A stretch of DNA of 64,000 nt from Streptomyces sp. LUP30 (GCF_001746365.1 NZ_MJAJ01000002.1:32312-96311); one strand, 5' to 3'. Counted from the stretch's first letter, positions 36,060 to 45,652 are shown. The notes: a model not told the origin generated them from the letters alone. Program-made: numbers and translations.

Positions 36060-36294
36060 CGGAGTGGTGGGGTGTGTCGGCGATGTTGAGGTACGTGGGC
36101 GCGAACCGGGACAGCGACCGGTCGAGGGTCAGGGTGTTGCAGGCGAAGTCGCCGTAGATGATCGCCGCGCCGAGCGCAATCGCTGGGCCGGAGTATGCAC
36201 TCAGCCGGTATTCGGCCTCGATGGCGGGGACCTGCGTATAGGTGACGCCGAGGTTGGCCGGGGTCTGACTGACGTAGTTGTCGGCGATGACCGG
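36060..36294 (-). pseudogene. Carboxylesterase (type B) fragment
   Basis: A minus-strand frame reads VPAIEAEYRLSAYSGPAIAL then DFACNTLTLDRSLSRFAPTY, which fits the stretch between the acidic residue and catalytic His of para-nitrobenzyl-esterase-like proteins. Both ends, including the GESAGG serine region, are absent. The neighbouring 35,800-36,500 contains no other gene. Confidence 0.5.
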
Positions 36295-36509
36295 GCTGCC
36301 CTGTAGCGGTGCACGTCCCCGGAGTACGTTCTCACGATCGGATTGCCCGGCTTTGGCCGGGCCACCTCGGCGTCGGCCGTCGTGCAACTCGGCAGCAGTA
36401 CGGCACAGGCGAGCGCGCCGATGGCTTTCCGGGCGCGACAGGCGAGCGACTCGCGCAGGACCGTCGCATCGTTCCCTTCACACGCAGGACAGTTGGATGC
36501 GGAGTGAGG

Positions 36510-37079
36510 TCAGTGGGTGTGCTGGAGCTTGTCGAGGATGTCGGTGGTGGTCGTGGTTTCGCCGAGGCGGGGGAAGATGTGGTGGATGCTGTTGTGGTGT
36601 GCGTCGGGGTTCATGTCGGTCATCGCGTCTGCGGCCAGGACGACGTGGTAGCCGTGTTCGTGTGCGGCGCGGGCTGAGGATTCCACGCCGATGCTGGTGG
36701 CGACGCCCGCGAGCACGACCTGGGTGACGCCGGCTCTCTGCAGGTCGTCGTGGAGGGTGGTGGCGCCGAAGGCGCTCCAGCGCTGTCGCAGGACGCGCAG
36801 GTCTCCCGGCTGCGGGGTGAGTTCGTCCACCGGGTCGGTGAAGTCCGGCTGCGGGGTGAATCCCGCCGGTCCGCTCACGTCGGTGCGTCCGGGGGCGTCG
36901 CCCAGGATGGTGACCAGTGCCACCGGCAGGCCGCGGGAACGGAAGGCGGCGGTCAGCTCGGCAGCGTGTTCGATGACCTGCTTGAGGTCGTCGGTGTCCC
37001 CGCCCGGCATGGCGAGGATGCCCTTTTGCAGGTCGATGACGACCAGGGCGGGCTTGGCATCAATGGCGGAGAGTGTCAC
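36510..37079 (-). CDS. Isochorismatase-family protein lacking the catalytic cysteine
   Basis: A 189-aa protein with the isochorismatase hydrolase fold: ALVVIDLQKGIL near the N-terminus (first triad Asp), LRQRWSAFGATTLHDDL, then VVLAGVATSIGVESSARAA. In hydrolases of this fold a Cys follows the G-x-x-T-x-x motif; here that position is Gly. The Lys of the triad also appears replaced in RQRWSAF. It is probably non-hydrolytic in the usual sense, though this variant is common in actinobacteria. GTG start at 37079. It is divergent from a TetR gene with a shared operator and has a 12-G run in its leader. Confidence 0.85.
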   Translation of the reverse strand: MTLSAIDAKPALVVIDLQKGILAMPGGDTDDLKQVIEHAAELTAAFRSRGLPVALVTILGDAPGRTDVSGPAGFTPQPDFTDPVDELTPQPGDLRVLRQRWSAFGATTLHDDLQRAGVTQVVLAGVATSIGVESSARAAHEHGYHVVLAADAMTDMNPDAHHNSIHHIFPRLGETTTTTDILDKLQHTH

Positions 37080-37160
37080 TTCGGTTTCCGTTCTCTTATG
37101 CGGGGGGGGGGGGCGTTCGGGTGCCCGCCCGAGCATTTCGACACAGTGTAACGATACGCC

Positions 37161-37183
37161 GTAACGTAACAATGTTGCGTTAC
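37161..37183. promoter_or_regulatory. TetR operator between the isochorismatase-like gene and tetR
   Basis: GTAACGTAACA, A, TGTTGCGTTAC is a 23-bp inverted repeat with one mismatch, in the spacer just before tetR. A further GTAACG half-site occurs at 37148-37153. Confidence 0.75.
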
Positions 37184-37193
37184 GCTGTCAAGC

Positions 37194-37793
37194 ATGGGAC
37201 GACCACGCGAGCACGACGAGCACACCGCTACGGCCCTCCTCAAGGCGGCGGAGCGCGCCATCGAGCAGTCCGGCCCGGAGGCGATCTCCATCCGCGGGGT
37301 GGCCAGCGACGTCGGCACCACCACCCGCGCCGTCTACAGCCTCTTCGGATCCAAACAGGGCCTCGTCGCCGCGCTGGCCGCCCACGCCTTCGACCTGCTG
37401 GGCACGGGCATGGAGCAACTGCCGGACACCTCCGCCCCCGACGACGACCTCATCGAAGCCGGCCTCGTCATCCGCCGCTTCGCCCTGGAACACCCGTCCC
37501 TGTTCCGCATCGTCTTCCGCAACACGGCGGACCCCTTCATGCGCAGCCAACCCACCGTCCGCGCCTCCTCCGTACAGGCCCTGACCGTCCTCAAGGCGAA
37601 GGTGGCGCGCCTGGTGACCGCGCAACTGCTGGACGCCACACGCGTCGACGAGGCGACCCTGCACTTCCGCGCACTCTGCGACGGCCTCGCCGGGCTCGAA
37701 CTCGGCGGCGCAGCAGCCTTCCCGGCCGACGACGGCGAACAACTCTGGCGCGCAGGACTCCGCACCCTCGTACGAGGCTTCACCCAGCCCTGA
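37194..37793 (+). CDS. TetR family transcriptional regulator
   Basis: A 199-aa regulator. The HTH reads ALLKAAERAIEQSGPEAISI then RGVASDVGTTTRAVYSLFGS and KQGLVAAL. The C-terminal domain resembles the TetR_C group found with WHG-type regulators (RRFALEHPSLFRIVF). It lies 10 nt after its own operator, so autorepression and repression of the divergent isochorismatase-like gene are likely. Confidence 0.9.
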   Translation: MGRPREHDEHTATALLKAAERAIEQSGPEAISIRGVASDVGTTTRAVYSLFGSKQGLVAALAAHAFDLLGTGMEQLPDTSAPDDDLIEAGLVIRRFALEHPSLFRIVFRNTADPFMRSQPTVRASSVQALTVLKAKVARLVTAQLLDATRVDEATLHFRALCDGLAGLELGGAAAFPADDGEQLWRAGLRTLVRGFTQP

Positions 37794-38060
37794 GCCCCGG
37801 CTCGCTGCGACCCTGCGCTGCCGTGGCCCGGAGGAGGTGAAGCGGGACGGGTAGCTCTTGGTGAGGGTCCCCCCCCCCTGAATCTGGCCTCCGCCGCCCA
37901 AGATGGTCCTGCTCGCCGAGCAAGAGATCGTGGGACTGCTTGCTCGACACGTCGGCGTGCGCAGCGCCCGCCACCTCCTAGCCGCGGGGAGCGAGCATGC
38001 AAGCCGCCGAGACACTCATGGGGATAGGCGCCCCGGCCCATTGCCGGGCGCACAGGGGAA

Positions 38061-38177
38061 ACGGCCTGCGATGCGGAGTCCGGGCAGGTAGACGGTCGCG
38101 GTCTTCTCGTGGTGGGTGGCAACACCCCGCCGCCGCTTGAGCGGGCTGAGGCAATGTTCGACGATATCGGGGACCTT
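38061..38177 (-). mobile_element. IS5-like transposase fragment
   Basis: A minus-strand frame reads VPDIVEHCLSPLKRRRGVAT then HHEKTATVYLPGLRIAGR, resembling the end of DDE transposases (V-E-R-x-F-x-x-L-K...R-G-I-A-T-R-Y-D-K). No start, no upstream DDE residues and no terminal repeats are left. The surrounding 37,800-38,330 holds no gene. Confidence 0.6.
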
Positions 38178-38331
38178 CCAGGGACCGCGGACGGCGGTAC
38201 CCGTCATCAGACGCGTCTCCCTGACCATCGGATCCACCGTCGTTTTTGCACTCCCCTTCCCACGAGAACGGACGGCCCCGGCGCGGGTGCACCGGGGCCT
38301 ACGTGCGTCATGTCTCAGTGAGTTGCGCGGC

Positions 38332-40326
38332 TCACTCGGTGTGGAGCTCCAATGCCGCACGCACGGCAGACTCCACGGCTCCCTCGATCCACGCCGGCTT
38401 GACGGACGTGTGGTCGCCGGCGAAGTGCAACGGCCCTTCGCGCACGGGGATGGCGGGAAGCAACTCGGTGTGCTGCCCGGGCAGGAGCACGGACGCCTCC
38501 CCGTAGGCGTAGGGGTCGCGCAGCCAGCTCTGAGTGCGGCCCGCCCCGGTGTAGAAGACCTCGATGCGCTGGCCGTACACCTGCTGGAGGCCGCACAGAG
38601 CGTGTGGGTAACGTGCTTCGTCGTTCAGGGAGTCCCAGCGCAGAGCGTCGTCCGCCCAGCTGTAGGAGGCCAGGACCACTCCCCCCGAGCTGCCCGGGAC
38701 CGGATGGGAAGGGTGGAACATGAACCGGTTGGCGTTGTCCGACACGGAGCCGCCCCCCAGCACGTCGACCGCCGCCGGCTGGTCGCGCGCGACCGCGCGG
38801 TTGGCGGCATAGTGGGTGCGCTGAGCCCCAGTGATGTGCCCGGTGGGCACAGAGGGATGGGCGCCGAGCAGGCGCCCGTCCGTGGCGGCGCGGCCGGTGC
38901 GGTAGGCGTCGTACAGGCCAGGGTCGACGGCGTTCAGCTCGCGTTTCCAGTCAGCCTCGTCGAACTCCCACCAGCGGCGGCTGAACTCCAGCAGCACCTT
39001 GGTCGCGCTGTCGTAGTGCAGTTCGCAGACGGCGCGGCGCTTGCCGTACGACATGGGCGGGGCGATCTGCACGTGGCGCAGTCCGGAGAACGGCACCGTG
39101 ACGATGGCGGCGTCCGCGGTGAACTGCTCGCGCACGACGGGACCGTCGCGGCCTTCGGAGACGGTGTCCACCCATACGTGCGGGCCCTTGATCCGCACGT
39201 GCTCGGTGTCCGGCGAAGGGCGGTCGGGGTGATGGTACTCGATGCGCGTGACACGACGGTCGAACCGCACGTCCTTGCGCACGCGTTCCAGGAGGGCGTC
39301 CGGCAGCACGGCCGTGCCGCCCTCCAACTCGTAGAAGGGCGTATCCGGGCTGATGAGGGACGAGCCGGTGAAGCTGTGGATGAAGGACAGAGGAAGGCGT
39401 GAGGTGAGGTTCTCCAGGGTGCCGATCAGGTCAATGGTCCGTTCGTCGAGGCCGGCATGCTCGGTCAGGAAGCGGAACATCGACCAGTCACCGAATCGCT
39501 GCACCACGCGGGCCCAACCCCGCACCCGCTCAGCCAGCGGCTTGTCGACCCGCTTGCCGTCTCCGTTGACATAGCTGAACTCGTCGCGCACCGGGTCCAG
39601 AACGGAGCGCAGGATGGCGGCGGCAGGGGTGTCCCAGCGGGCCCGGGGAACGCCGAAGGACCGGTTGACACGCCGGGGCGCGCGGGCGTAGTCGGCGCGC
39701 CGCACGCGGATCCCGTTCACGTGGATCCAGGTGCGGTTGGCAGGACGTCCCTCGTGGTCGACGTCCACGTAGTGGAAACTCCGCTTCTTCAGGCCGAACT
39801 GGTCGATCAGCTCCATCACCAGGGGATGGCTGCCGGGGATGCGCATCGCGCCGGCTTCGGCGTACTGGCGCGGGTCGGCGAAGGGCTGCTGTGCGTGTTC
39901 GTGGCCGCCGTTGCGGAAGGTCTTGATGCGGCCCCCGGCGCGGTTGCCGTTGGCCTCCAGCACCGTGACACGGTGACCTGCCTTCTTCAGCAGCCAGGCA
40001 CTCACCAGTCCGGCCGGACCGGCTCCGATGACCAGAACGTCCTTCGGGCGTGTCCGCCGCTGAGCCGGCAGGCCCTGCTCGAGGATGCGCTGGTAGCGCG
40101 GCACGAGGGGGCGGTTGTCGGAGTCCAGTACGAGCAGTGCGCGAGCGACGGCCAGGCATCGGTCGAAGTCGGCGCCTCGGCCGGCGCTCGGAGTGGTCGG
40201 CGCGGGCAGGGCCGCGGAGACACCGCCGGTCAAAGCCGTCGCAGCCGTGACCGTGCCGGCCAGCGCCGCGAAGCTTCGACGGGAGAAGCCGCCGGCTGAG
40301 TGCACCACCTCGTGATCTTCAGTCAT
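38332..40326 (-). CDS. Tat-exported flavin amine oxidase (L-amino-acid or monoamine oxidase)
   Basis: A 664-aa flavoenzyme. [19 protein letters not shown] is a twin-arginine signal. The FAD-binding motif [20 protein letters not shown] follows at about residue 98, with [15 protein letters not shown] as the second flavin motif. The C-terminal [20 protein letters not shown] closes the FAD site. The size and layout match secreted L-amino-acid oxidases of actinomycetes, which release a keto acid, ammonia and hydrogen peroxide. The ATG at 40326 is chosen over a longer frame because it places the RR motif near the N-terminus. It stands alone. Confidence 0.9.
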   Translation of the reverse strand: MTEDHEVVHSAGGFSRRSFAALAGTVTAATALTGGVSAALPAPTTPSAGRGADFDRCLAVARALLVLDSDNRPLVPRYQRILEQGLPAQRRTRPKDVLVIGAGPAGLVSAWLLKKAGHRVTVLEANGNRAGGRIKTFRNGGHEHAQQPFADPRQYAEAGAMRIPGSHPLVMELIDQFGLKKRSFHYVDVDHEGRPANRTWIHVNGIRVRRADYARAPRRVNRSFGVPRARWDTPAAAILRSVLDPVRDEFSYVNGDGKRVDKPLAERVRGWARVVQRFGDWSMFRFLTEHAGLDERTIDLIGTLENLTSRLPLSFIHSFTGSSLISPDTPFYELEGGTAVLPDALLERVRKDVRFDRRVTRIEYHHPDRPSPDTEHVRIKGPHVWVDTVSEGRDGPVVREQFTADAAIVTVPFSGLRHVQIAPPMSYGKRRAVCELHYDSATKVLLEFSRRWWEFDEADWKRELNAVDPGLYDAYRTGRAATDGRLLGAHPSVPTGHITGAQRTHYAANRAVARDQPAAVDVLGGGSVSDNANRFMFHPSHPVPGSSGGVVLASYSWADDALRWDSLNDEARYPHALCGLQQVYGQRIEVFYTGAGRTQSWLRDPYAYGEASVLLPGQHTELLPAIPVREGPLHFAGDHTSVKPAWIEGAVESAVRAALELHTE

Positions 40327-40616
40327 GGCGGCCTTTGTACCGGTGGCCGTGACCAGGCGCCCGCTCTCCGCTGCGGCGTTGACTCGAAGGAGCGAAGACT
40401 GCGACAAACCCTGACGCCGAGCAGGTCGTCGGCGTGCACGGCTCGGGCGTCCCCGAAGGGATGAATGCCGAGTAAACCCCCTGTGCCGTCACAATCGGTC
40501 CCACACACTGCCACATGCGTATTCGCATCCATGCTCTTCGGCGGACCTGAGATCGCGTCAGACAGGCGAGTTGCCGCGCGGGGCTCACCAAAGAGCGGGT
40601 CGGTGGAGGGGGAAGG

Positions 40617-42515
40617 GTGGCCCAGCGGCGCACTCCGTTCGGTGACAGAGCCCGTTACTGGTTCGACAGCACGCTGGCCCGCGGCGCTCCCGCTCTCGTC
40701 GGCTGGATGGCGTTGTTGTGTCTGGCTGTCGTCGTCCCCGCCAGTGCGGTGCTGGTGTGGACCGACCCCCACGCACCGGCACCCCTGGCGGACCGGTTGG
40801 CGGAGGTATGGCGCCTCACCGGGCAGACACTGCGGCTGGGCGGTGTGACCGGGGCGCCGGTGCGCGTGACGATGTCGGTGCTGCTCGCACTGGTCGCTCT
40901 GCTGTACGTCTCGACGCTCGTCGGCCTGATCACGACGGCGCTCACGGAGCGGCTCACCGAGTTGCGACGGGGGCGTTCCACTGTGCTCGAACAAGGGCAC
41001 GCCGTGGTCCTGGGGTGGTCGGAGCAGGTCTTCACCGTGGTGAGCGAACTGGTGGCCGCCAATGCCAACCAGCGACGCACCGCGGTGGCCGTTCTGGCCG
41101 ACCGGGACAAGACCGCCATGGAGGAAGCCCTCAGCGCGAAGGTCGGTCCCACCGGCGGCACACGGCTGATCTGCCGCAGTGGTCCCACCACCGACCCGGC
41201 TGTGCTCACCCTGACCAGCCCGGCCACGGCCGGTGTCGTCCTGGTTCTACCTCAGGACGAGCCCGACGCCGACGCCGAGGTGGTCAAGACGTTGCTTGCG
41301 CTGCGGGCAGCCCTGGCCGGGGAAGGGACCCGCCCCCCTGTCGTCGCCGCCGTCCGGGACGACCGCTACCGCCTGGCCGCCCGTCTCGCCGCCGGCCCAG
41401 GTGGCATCGTCCTGGAGAGCGACACCGTCACGGCCCGGCTGATCGTCCAAGCTGCTCGCGGGCCCGGACTCTCCCTCGTTCACCAGGAACTGCTGGACTT
41501 CGCCGGGGACGAGTTCTACCTGATCGCCGAACCGCACCTGGCAGGCCGACCGTTCGGCGACGCGCTGCTGTCCTACCCGACGTCGAGCATCGTCGGGGTG
41601 ATGCGAGAAGGCACCCCCCTGCTCAACCCGCCGGCGCAGACGACCTTGGCCGCCAACGACATGCTCATCGTCATCTCCCGTGATGACGACACGGCCTGGC
41701 CGGACAACTGTGCGGAGTTGGTCGAGAAGGCGGCGATGGCATCCGGCCCTTCGACACCCCCGCGACCGGAGCGAGTTCTCCTGCTGGGCTGGAACCGCCG
41801 GGCGCCGCTCATCTTCGACCAACTGCGCCGCCGCGCCCAGCCCGGATCAGCCGTCGACGTGGTGGCGAACGGTCATGAAGTGACAGTCCGGCAGGTGAGT
41901 GAGGCCGACGCCCACAGCGGCACCGACCTGACGCTGACTCTGCATGAGGGTGACATCACCCGTCCTGAGACTCTGAGGTGTCTGGACCTGCACTCCTACG
42001 ACAGTGTGATCGTGCTCGGCCAGGACCCTGTTCCCGGACAGCCGCCGGACGCCCCCGACAACAGCACCCTCGTCACCCTGTTGCTTCTGCGCCAACTCGA
42101 GGAAGCCACCGAGCGCGAACTGCCGGTTGTCACCGAACTGATCGACGATCGCAACCGGGCGCTGGCCCCCATCGGCCCCGGAGCCGATGTGATCATCAGC
42201 GGCAAGCTGATCGGCCTGCTCATGGCACAGATCTCCCAGAACCAGCACCTGGCGGCAGTGTTCGAGGAACTGTTCTCCGCCGACGGCACCGGGGTTCGCC
42301 TGCGGCCCGCTACCGACTACGTGCTGCCGGGGTGTGAGACGTCCTTCGCCACGGTCGTGGCCGCGGCACGCAATCGCGGCGAATGCGCTATCGGATACCG
42401 AAGCCACGACGACTCGTCGACGAGTCCCGGATACGGCGTGCGGATCAACCCGCCCAAAGCCGAGCGGCGCCGCTGGTCGGTCCAGGACACAGTGATCGTC
42501 GTCGGCAACAACTAA
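40617..42515 (+). CDS. CASTOR/POLLUX-like ion channel or membrane NAD-binding protein
   Basis: A 632-aa protein. Two membrane helices lie at about 27-48 (ALVGWMALLCLAVVVPASAV) and 87-110 (VTMSVLLALVALLYVSTLVG). A tandem pair of Rossmann/RCK-like domains follows: AVVLGWSEQVFTVVSELVAA for the first, RVLLLGWNRRAPLIFDQLRR for the second. This is the bacterial form of the CASTOR/POLLUX/SYM8 family, whose plant members are nuclear-envelope cation channels. The helix-loop between the two membrane segments is predicted to form the pore. GTG start with GGAGGGGGAAGG. The gene is single. Confidence 0.85.
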   Translation: MAQRRTPFGDRARYWFDSTLARGAPALVGWMALLCLAVVVPASAVLVWTDPHAPAPLADRLAEVWRLTGQTLRLGGVTGAPVRVTMSVLLALVALLYVSTLVGLITTALTERLTELRRGRSTVLEQGHAVVLGWSEQVFTVVSELVAANANQRRTAVAVLADRDKTAMEEALSAKVGPTGGTRLICRSGPTTDPAVLTLTSPATAGVVLVLPQDEPDADAEVVKTLLALRAALAGEGTRPPVVAAVRDDRYRLAARLAAGPGGIVLESDTVTARLIVQAARGPGLSLVHQELLDFAGDEFYLIAEPHLAGRPFGDALLSYPTSSIVGVMREGTPLLNPPAQTTLAANDMLIVISRDDDTAWPDNCAELVEKAAMASGPSTPPRPERVLLLGWNRRAPLIFDQLRRRAQPGSAVDVVANGHEVTVRQVSEADAHSGTDLTLTLHEGDITRPETLRCLDLHSYDSVIVLGQDPVPGQPPDAPDNSTLVTLLLLRQLEEATERELPVVTELIDDRNRALAPIGPGADVIISGKLIGLLMAQISQNQHLAAVFEELFSADGTGVRLRPATDYVLPGCETSFATVVAAARNRGECAIGYRSHDDSSTSPGYGVRINPPKAERRRWSVQDTVIVVGNN

Positions 42516-42897
42516 CGGAAGACTCCGGCATGAACTGCTCCGGCACGGGCACGGGCACGGCTCCGACGGCAGGCAAACGCGTCTGGGCCTACCTTGGCGC
42601 GGTCACTGCCGCGAGTGCGGTGCGCCGTGACGGGCCACACGGAGGTCGCACGGGGACGCTCGTCCATCGGGGGGGCCGGACAGGCCCATGCGTCGGCTTG
42701 AGCTGCAGCTGGACGGCAGTCCCCATGCGCCCACGCCTCCGACTTCCCGTTGGACGCTGTACCGGTGATTGACCATGCCAGGAGGCGATGGCCTGGTTGC
42801 CGTTCGGGAGCTCGGGGGAGAGGAACAGGTTCCAGGAGGTGAGGGGGCGCCGGACGTCGCATGCCCCACGAACTCGCGTGCTGGTAGCTTCGCGTCC
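42516..42897. other. No recognisable gene
   Basis: About 380 bases with a short GGCACG triple repeat at its start (42541-42558). No convincing gene is seen. Confidence 0.5.
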
Positions 42898-43182
42898 GTG
42901 ATCGTGTATCCGCTGTGGCATGTCGGCCACCAGAACGAAGCCGGCGACGACGGCTCGACAGTGCACGTCGATGAGAGCGGCGTGTTCTGCGACGAGGCGG
43001 ACGGCGACGACGTGAAGCTGCTCGGTATCTACTCAACCCTCGAACGGGTTGAAGAGCGTATGCGTCAGGCTCGACTGCTGCCGGGCTTCCGTGATGAACC
43101 GGACTGCTTCTACTTCGACGCTTGCGAGCTCGATGAAGACGATTGGACCGATGGCTTCGTCCGAGTTCCGCCGGGCGAGTAG
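42898..43182 (+). CDS. Small acidic protein (DUF7336-like)
   Basis: A 94-aa soluble, very acidic protein. It has YPLWHVGHQNEAG at the start, then KLLGIYSTLERVEERMRQAR and LPGFRDEP, with the end DEDDWTDGFVRVP. The pattern of strand, linker, GIYS-x-x-x-x-E helix and GF-x-x-x-P matches a small family of unknown role found next to immunity-like genes. The GTG at 42898 gives the best start; GTG at 42904 is an alternative. No operon partner is apparent. Confidence 0.65.
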   Translation: MIVYPLWHVGHQNEAGDDGSTVHVDESGVFCDEADGDDVKLLGIYSTLERVEERMRQARLLPGFRDEPDCFYFDACELDEDDWTDGFVRVPPGE

Positions 43183-43402
43183 GCCGGTGGGCGGAGTCCT
43201 GGTGGGATGCCGTTCCGTGTTCACGTAGGCCCCGGGGCTTCGGCGTAGCCCGGACGGCCCTCGCCGGGTCCTCGGGAAGTCGATGGCGGCGGACGCGCCT
43301 GGCTACGGTGATTCACCCGTTCGGCGGGTCCAGGACGCCGTTCGGGCGAATTCACTGTCTCATGATGGGTGAACCGCGACCCATTCGTGTGGGAGGTGGC
43401 TG

Positions 43403-43648
43403 ATGCACCACATGCGCGCTGAACGAACGACAACGGTGACCGGCCCTGGACGGCGCTGGCATGCTCTCGAACTCGACGGCAGCGCTCTGTGCGGCAAGCC
43501 GTTGACCGACAGGCCGACCCTCATACCCGATGGCGCGCTGGAGCGCGAGGATTACTGCCCGCACTGTATGGAGAAGGTGGCAGCCGCGGTCGGCACAAGC
43601 CTCGCCGGTGTGTCGACCGACGCCGAACGCGGGAAGCGGCGGGCATGA
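43403..43648 (+). CDS. Small putative zinc-binding protein
   Basis: An 81-aa protein. WHALELDGSALCGKPLTDR is followed by EDYCPHCMEKV, so H and C residues (His-x9-Cys then Cys-x2-Cys) could hold one zinc ion. The family is unknown. GGGAGG precedes the ATG. Its TGA overlaps the ATG of the next gene, indicating co-translation with the membrane protein. Confidence 0.6.
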   Translation: MHHMRAERTTTVTGPGRRWHALELDGSALCGKPLTDRPTLIPDGALEREDYCPHCMEKVAAAVGTSLAGVSTDAERGKRRA

Positions 43649-44214
43649 GCGGGCGCACCAACGGAGGGCCCCCGCGGGCGGGCCTGGCCGTCGGACGCTC
43701 ATCCGACCGACCGCGGTTGGTGGAGCGATGGCGCGAGGCCGCAGATCGGAACCTCACCTCGACCAAACAGTCGCTGATCGTCACGTGGGGGTCTTTCGGC
43801 GCAACGTGGGGAACGGTACGCCTGATCACCCATGGCATCCGGGGCGGGTGGCTCCCCTGGGGCAATGTCTCCGCCGGCGGCGAACACCTGCATCACTACA
43901 ACTTCGGTATCGCGACCCTCGCCTGTGTCGGCCTGGTCGCCGTACGCGGTGACGACAGGGCCGTGGGCCACCCAGCGGTCGCTGCGGCGTACGGCGCCGG
44001 AGCTGCTCTGATCACCGACGAGTTCGCTCTGTTGCTGGATCTGCAGGACGTCTACTGGGCCGAACAGGGGCGCCTCAGCGTCGACGTGTCCCTGGGCGTT
44101 CTCGCCGCACTCGGCACCTACCTCACCGCCAAGCCCTTCTGGGACGAGATCGCCAAGATCACCCGACGTCATGTCGCCTCTGCGGCAAAGCGCAGCCTTG
44201 CATCAGCAGGTTAA
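43645..44214 (+). CDS. Integral membrane protein, function unknown
   Basis: A 189-aa protein. After a charged N-terminus, hydrophobic segments at about 48-62, 85-100, 113-130 and 150-165 suggest four helices. Conserved-looking polar positions within or beside them (GGEHLHHYNFG, ITDEFALLLDLQDVYW) contain two His and several acids that might bind metal or protons. It is coupled by a 4-nt overlap to the zinc-ribbon-like protein. No family recognised. Confidence 0.6.
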   Translation: MSGRTNGGPPRAGLAVGRSSDRPRLVERWREAADRNLTSTKQSLIVTWGSFGATWGTVRLITHGIRGGWLPWGNVSAGGEHLHHYNFGIATLACVGLVAVRGDDRAVGHPAVAAAYGAGAALITDEFALLLDLQDVYWAEQGRLSVDVSLGVLAALGTYLTAKPFWDEIAKITRRHVASAAKRSLASAG

Positions 44215-44249
44215 GAGAGACGACCTGCCATGGTGGCGCCGGGCCTCGG

Positions 44250-44756
44250 TCATGGCCGCCCGGGGAGGAGGGCGAGGAGTTGTTTCGTGTGGCCGGGCAG
44301 TTCCGCCTGCGCCAGTCCGGTGACGATGTCGCGCAGCGCCATGGGCTGATCGACGAGGAGGGTGTCGTGGGACAGGAGCCGGGCGGGCACCAGGGTGCCG
44401 AGCTCGGCGTCGCTGAGCGCCGCACTCGCGGTGAGTGCGCACAGGGCGGCTGCTTGTCCGCGGATGCGGTCCTGCAGACCGGCGTTGCCGCCGGCATGCG
44501 TGATGGTGTGCCGGACGGTCCAGGTGTCGAGGGCGATCCGGTTGTCGTACGTGGTGTGGACCCCGGCTGCGACGCCTGCGACGGCGGCGATGGTGGCGGC
44601 GCCGACGAGAGAGACGTGCGCGAGGATCTCGTCGGCGTTCCACTCGCCGTCCGGTGGGGCACCGTTGGGGTCGTCGGCGCCGGCCACGGTGGTGGCGGCG
44701 TCGAGCAGAGCTCGGTAGGCGTCCTGGAGTGAGCCGGCGTCCTGCATCTGTGCCAC
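44250..44756 (-). CDS. DinB/mycothiol-dependent maleylpyruvate isomerase-like protein
   Basis: A 168-aa four-helix-bundle protein. The start AYRALLDAATTVAGADDP then GEWNADEILAHVSLVG and THAGGNAGLQDRIRGQAAAL follows the DinB_2 pattern, where the first His-containing helix is W-x-x-x-E-x-x-x-H. Family members are metal-binding thiol transferases or stress proteins. It lies downstream of the ArsR-SRPBCC gene on the same strand, 49 nt away, so the two may be co-transcribed. Confidence 0.75.
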   Translation of the reverse strand: MAQMQDAGSLQDAYRALLDAATTVAGADDPNGAPPDGEWNADEILAHVSLVGAATIAAVAGVAAGVHTTYDNRIALDTWTVRHTITHAGGNAGLQDRIRGQAAALCALTASAALSDAELGTLVPARLLSHDTLLVDQPMALRDIVTGLAQAELPGHTKQLLALLPGRP

Positions 44757-44805
44757 CTGTCTGTGCGGGCGTATGCGGAATGGACCAGGAGCTGAGCGGC
44801 GCGGC

Positions 44806-45615
44806 TCAGGTGTGGGCGCGGGTCATCTCCCAGGGCGCCTGCGGCAGGACCTCGCCGGTCTCCAGCATCGACTTGAGGTTGGCAAGCACGGCCGGCCAGC
44901 CGGCCGAGATGCCGTCCAGCATTTCCTTGTTGGGGAGCCTCTCGTGGGTCACGGTGAGGCGGACGATGTCCTGGTGCGGCTCGACGAGGAAGGTGACCAC
45001 CGACGGCTCTCTCGGCGACGGGGCATCGGGGGCGTCGTCGAAGGTGATGACCAGCCGGGTCGGGGGCATGGCTTCCAGGACGCGGCCCACCACGTCGATC
45101 TTGCCCGAGCCGTCGGCTCGCCGGTGCTCCCAGGCCGATCCAGGCTGCCAGTCGGAGACGTTCGCGTGTCCCCAGTAACGGGCCGTCAGGTCGGCGTCGG
45201 TCAGGGCCTGCCACACCTGCTCCGCACCGGCGCGGATGTAGGTGACGTAGACGTAGTCCGGCACCGGTGTGGGTGCGTCGGTCATGGCGTACTCCTCTGC
45301 CTGGTGCTTGATGGCGCTGATCGCTTGCAGGCGGACTTTGTCGAATCCGGAGATCCACCGCTCGTCGATCTCGTGGATCGGGGCCGGGTTCAGGTAGTGC
45401 AGCCGCTCCCGGCCGCGCCGTACGACGGTGACGAGGTTGGCGCGCACAAGAACGTCCAGGTGCTGCGTCGCCGACTGGCGCGCCATGTCAAGACGCTCGC
45501 ACAGTTCACGCAGCGTCTGTCCGTTGTGCTCGCGCAGCCGGTCGAGCAGGAGCCGCCGGGTGGGATCGGCGAGCGCCTTGAACACCGAGTCGATCGCTGC
45601 TGCTTCGAGGTTCAC
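44806..45615 (-). CDS. ArsR-type HTH regulator fused to an SRPBCC (AHSA1-like) domain
   Basis: A single 269-aa protein. Residues 1-95 are an ArsR winged helix (FKALADPTRRLLLDRLREHN, then TLRELCERLDMARQSATQHL and RERLHYLNPAPIHEIDERW). Residues 115-265 are an AHSA1/SRPBCC domain (YVYVTYIRAGAEQVWQALTD, YWGHANVSDWQPGSAWEH, then SAGWPAVLANLKSMLETG). The two parts are usually separate adjacent genes. Here the SRPBCC pocket may sense a ligand for the DNA-binding part. Its promoter overlaps a palindromic operator and lies so close to the GTG that the mRNA should be leaderless. Confidence 0.88.
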   Translation of the reverse strand: MNLEAAAIDSVFKALADPTRRLLLDRLREHNGQTLRELCERLDMARQSATQHLDVLVRANLVTVVRRGRERLHYLNPAPIHEIDERWISGFDKVRLQAISAIKHQAEEYAMTDAPTPVPDYVYVTYIRAGAEQVWQALTDADLTARYWGHANVSDWQPGSAWEHRRADGSGKIDVVGRVLEAMPPTRLVITFDDAPDAPSPREPSVVTFLVEPHQDIVRLTVTHERLPNKEMLDGISAGWPAVLANLKSMLETGEVLPQAPWEMTRAHT

Positions 45616-45621
45616 ACCGAC

Positions 45622-45652
45622 ATTATGCAGGTATCTACCTGCCTATTGTCAA
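45622..45652 (-). promoter_or_regulatory. Promoter with palindromic operator for the ArsR-SRPBCC gene
   Basis: Minus-strand TTGACA (forward 45647-45652) and CATAAT (45622-45627) are separated by 19 nt. Between them GCAGGTA-TC-TACCTGC (45627-45642) is a perfect palindrome and the likely ArsR-type operator. The -10 ends 7 nt before the GTG, so transcription would begin at or next to the start codon. Confidence 0.65.

Noticed and set aside
38061..38177. Intact insertion sequence
   Set aside because: Only the transposase tail is present and no terminal inverted repeats were found on either side.
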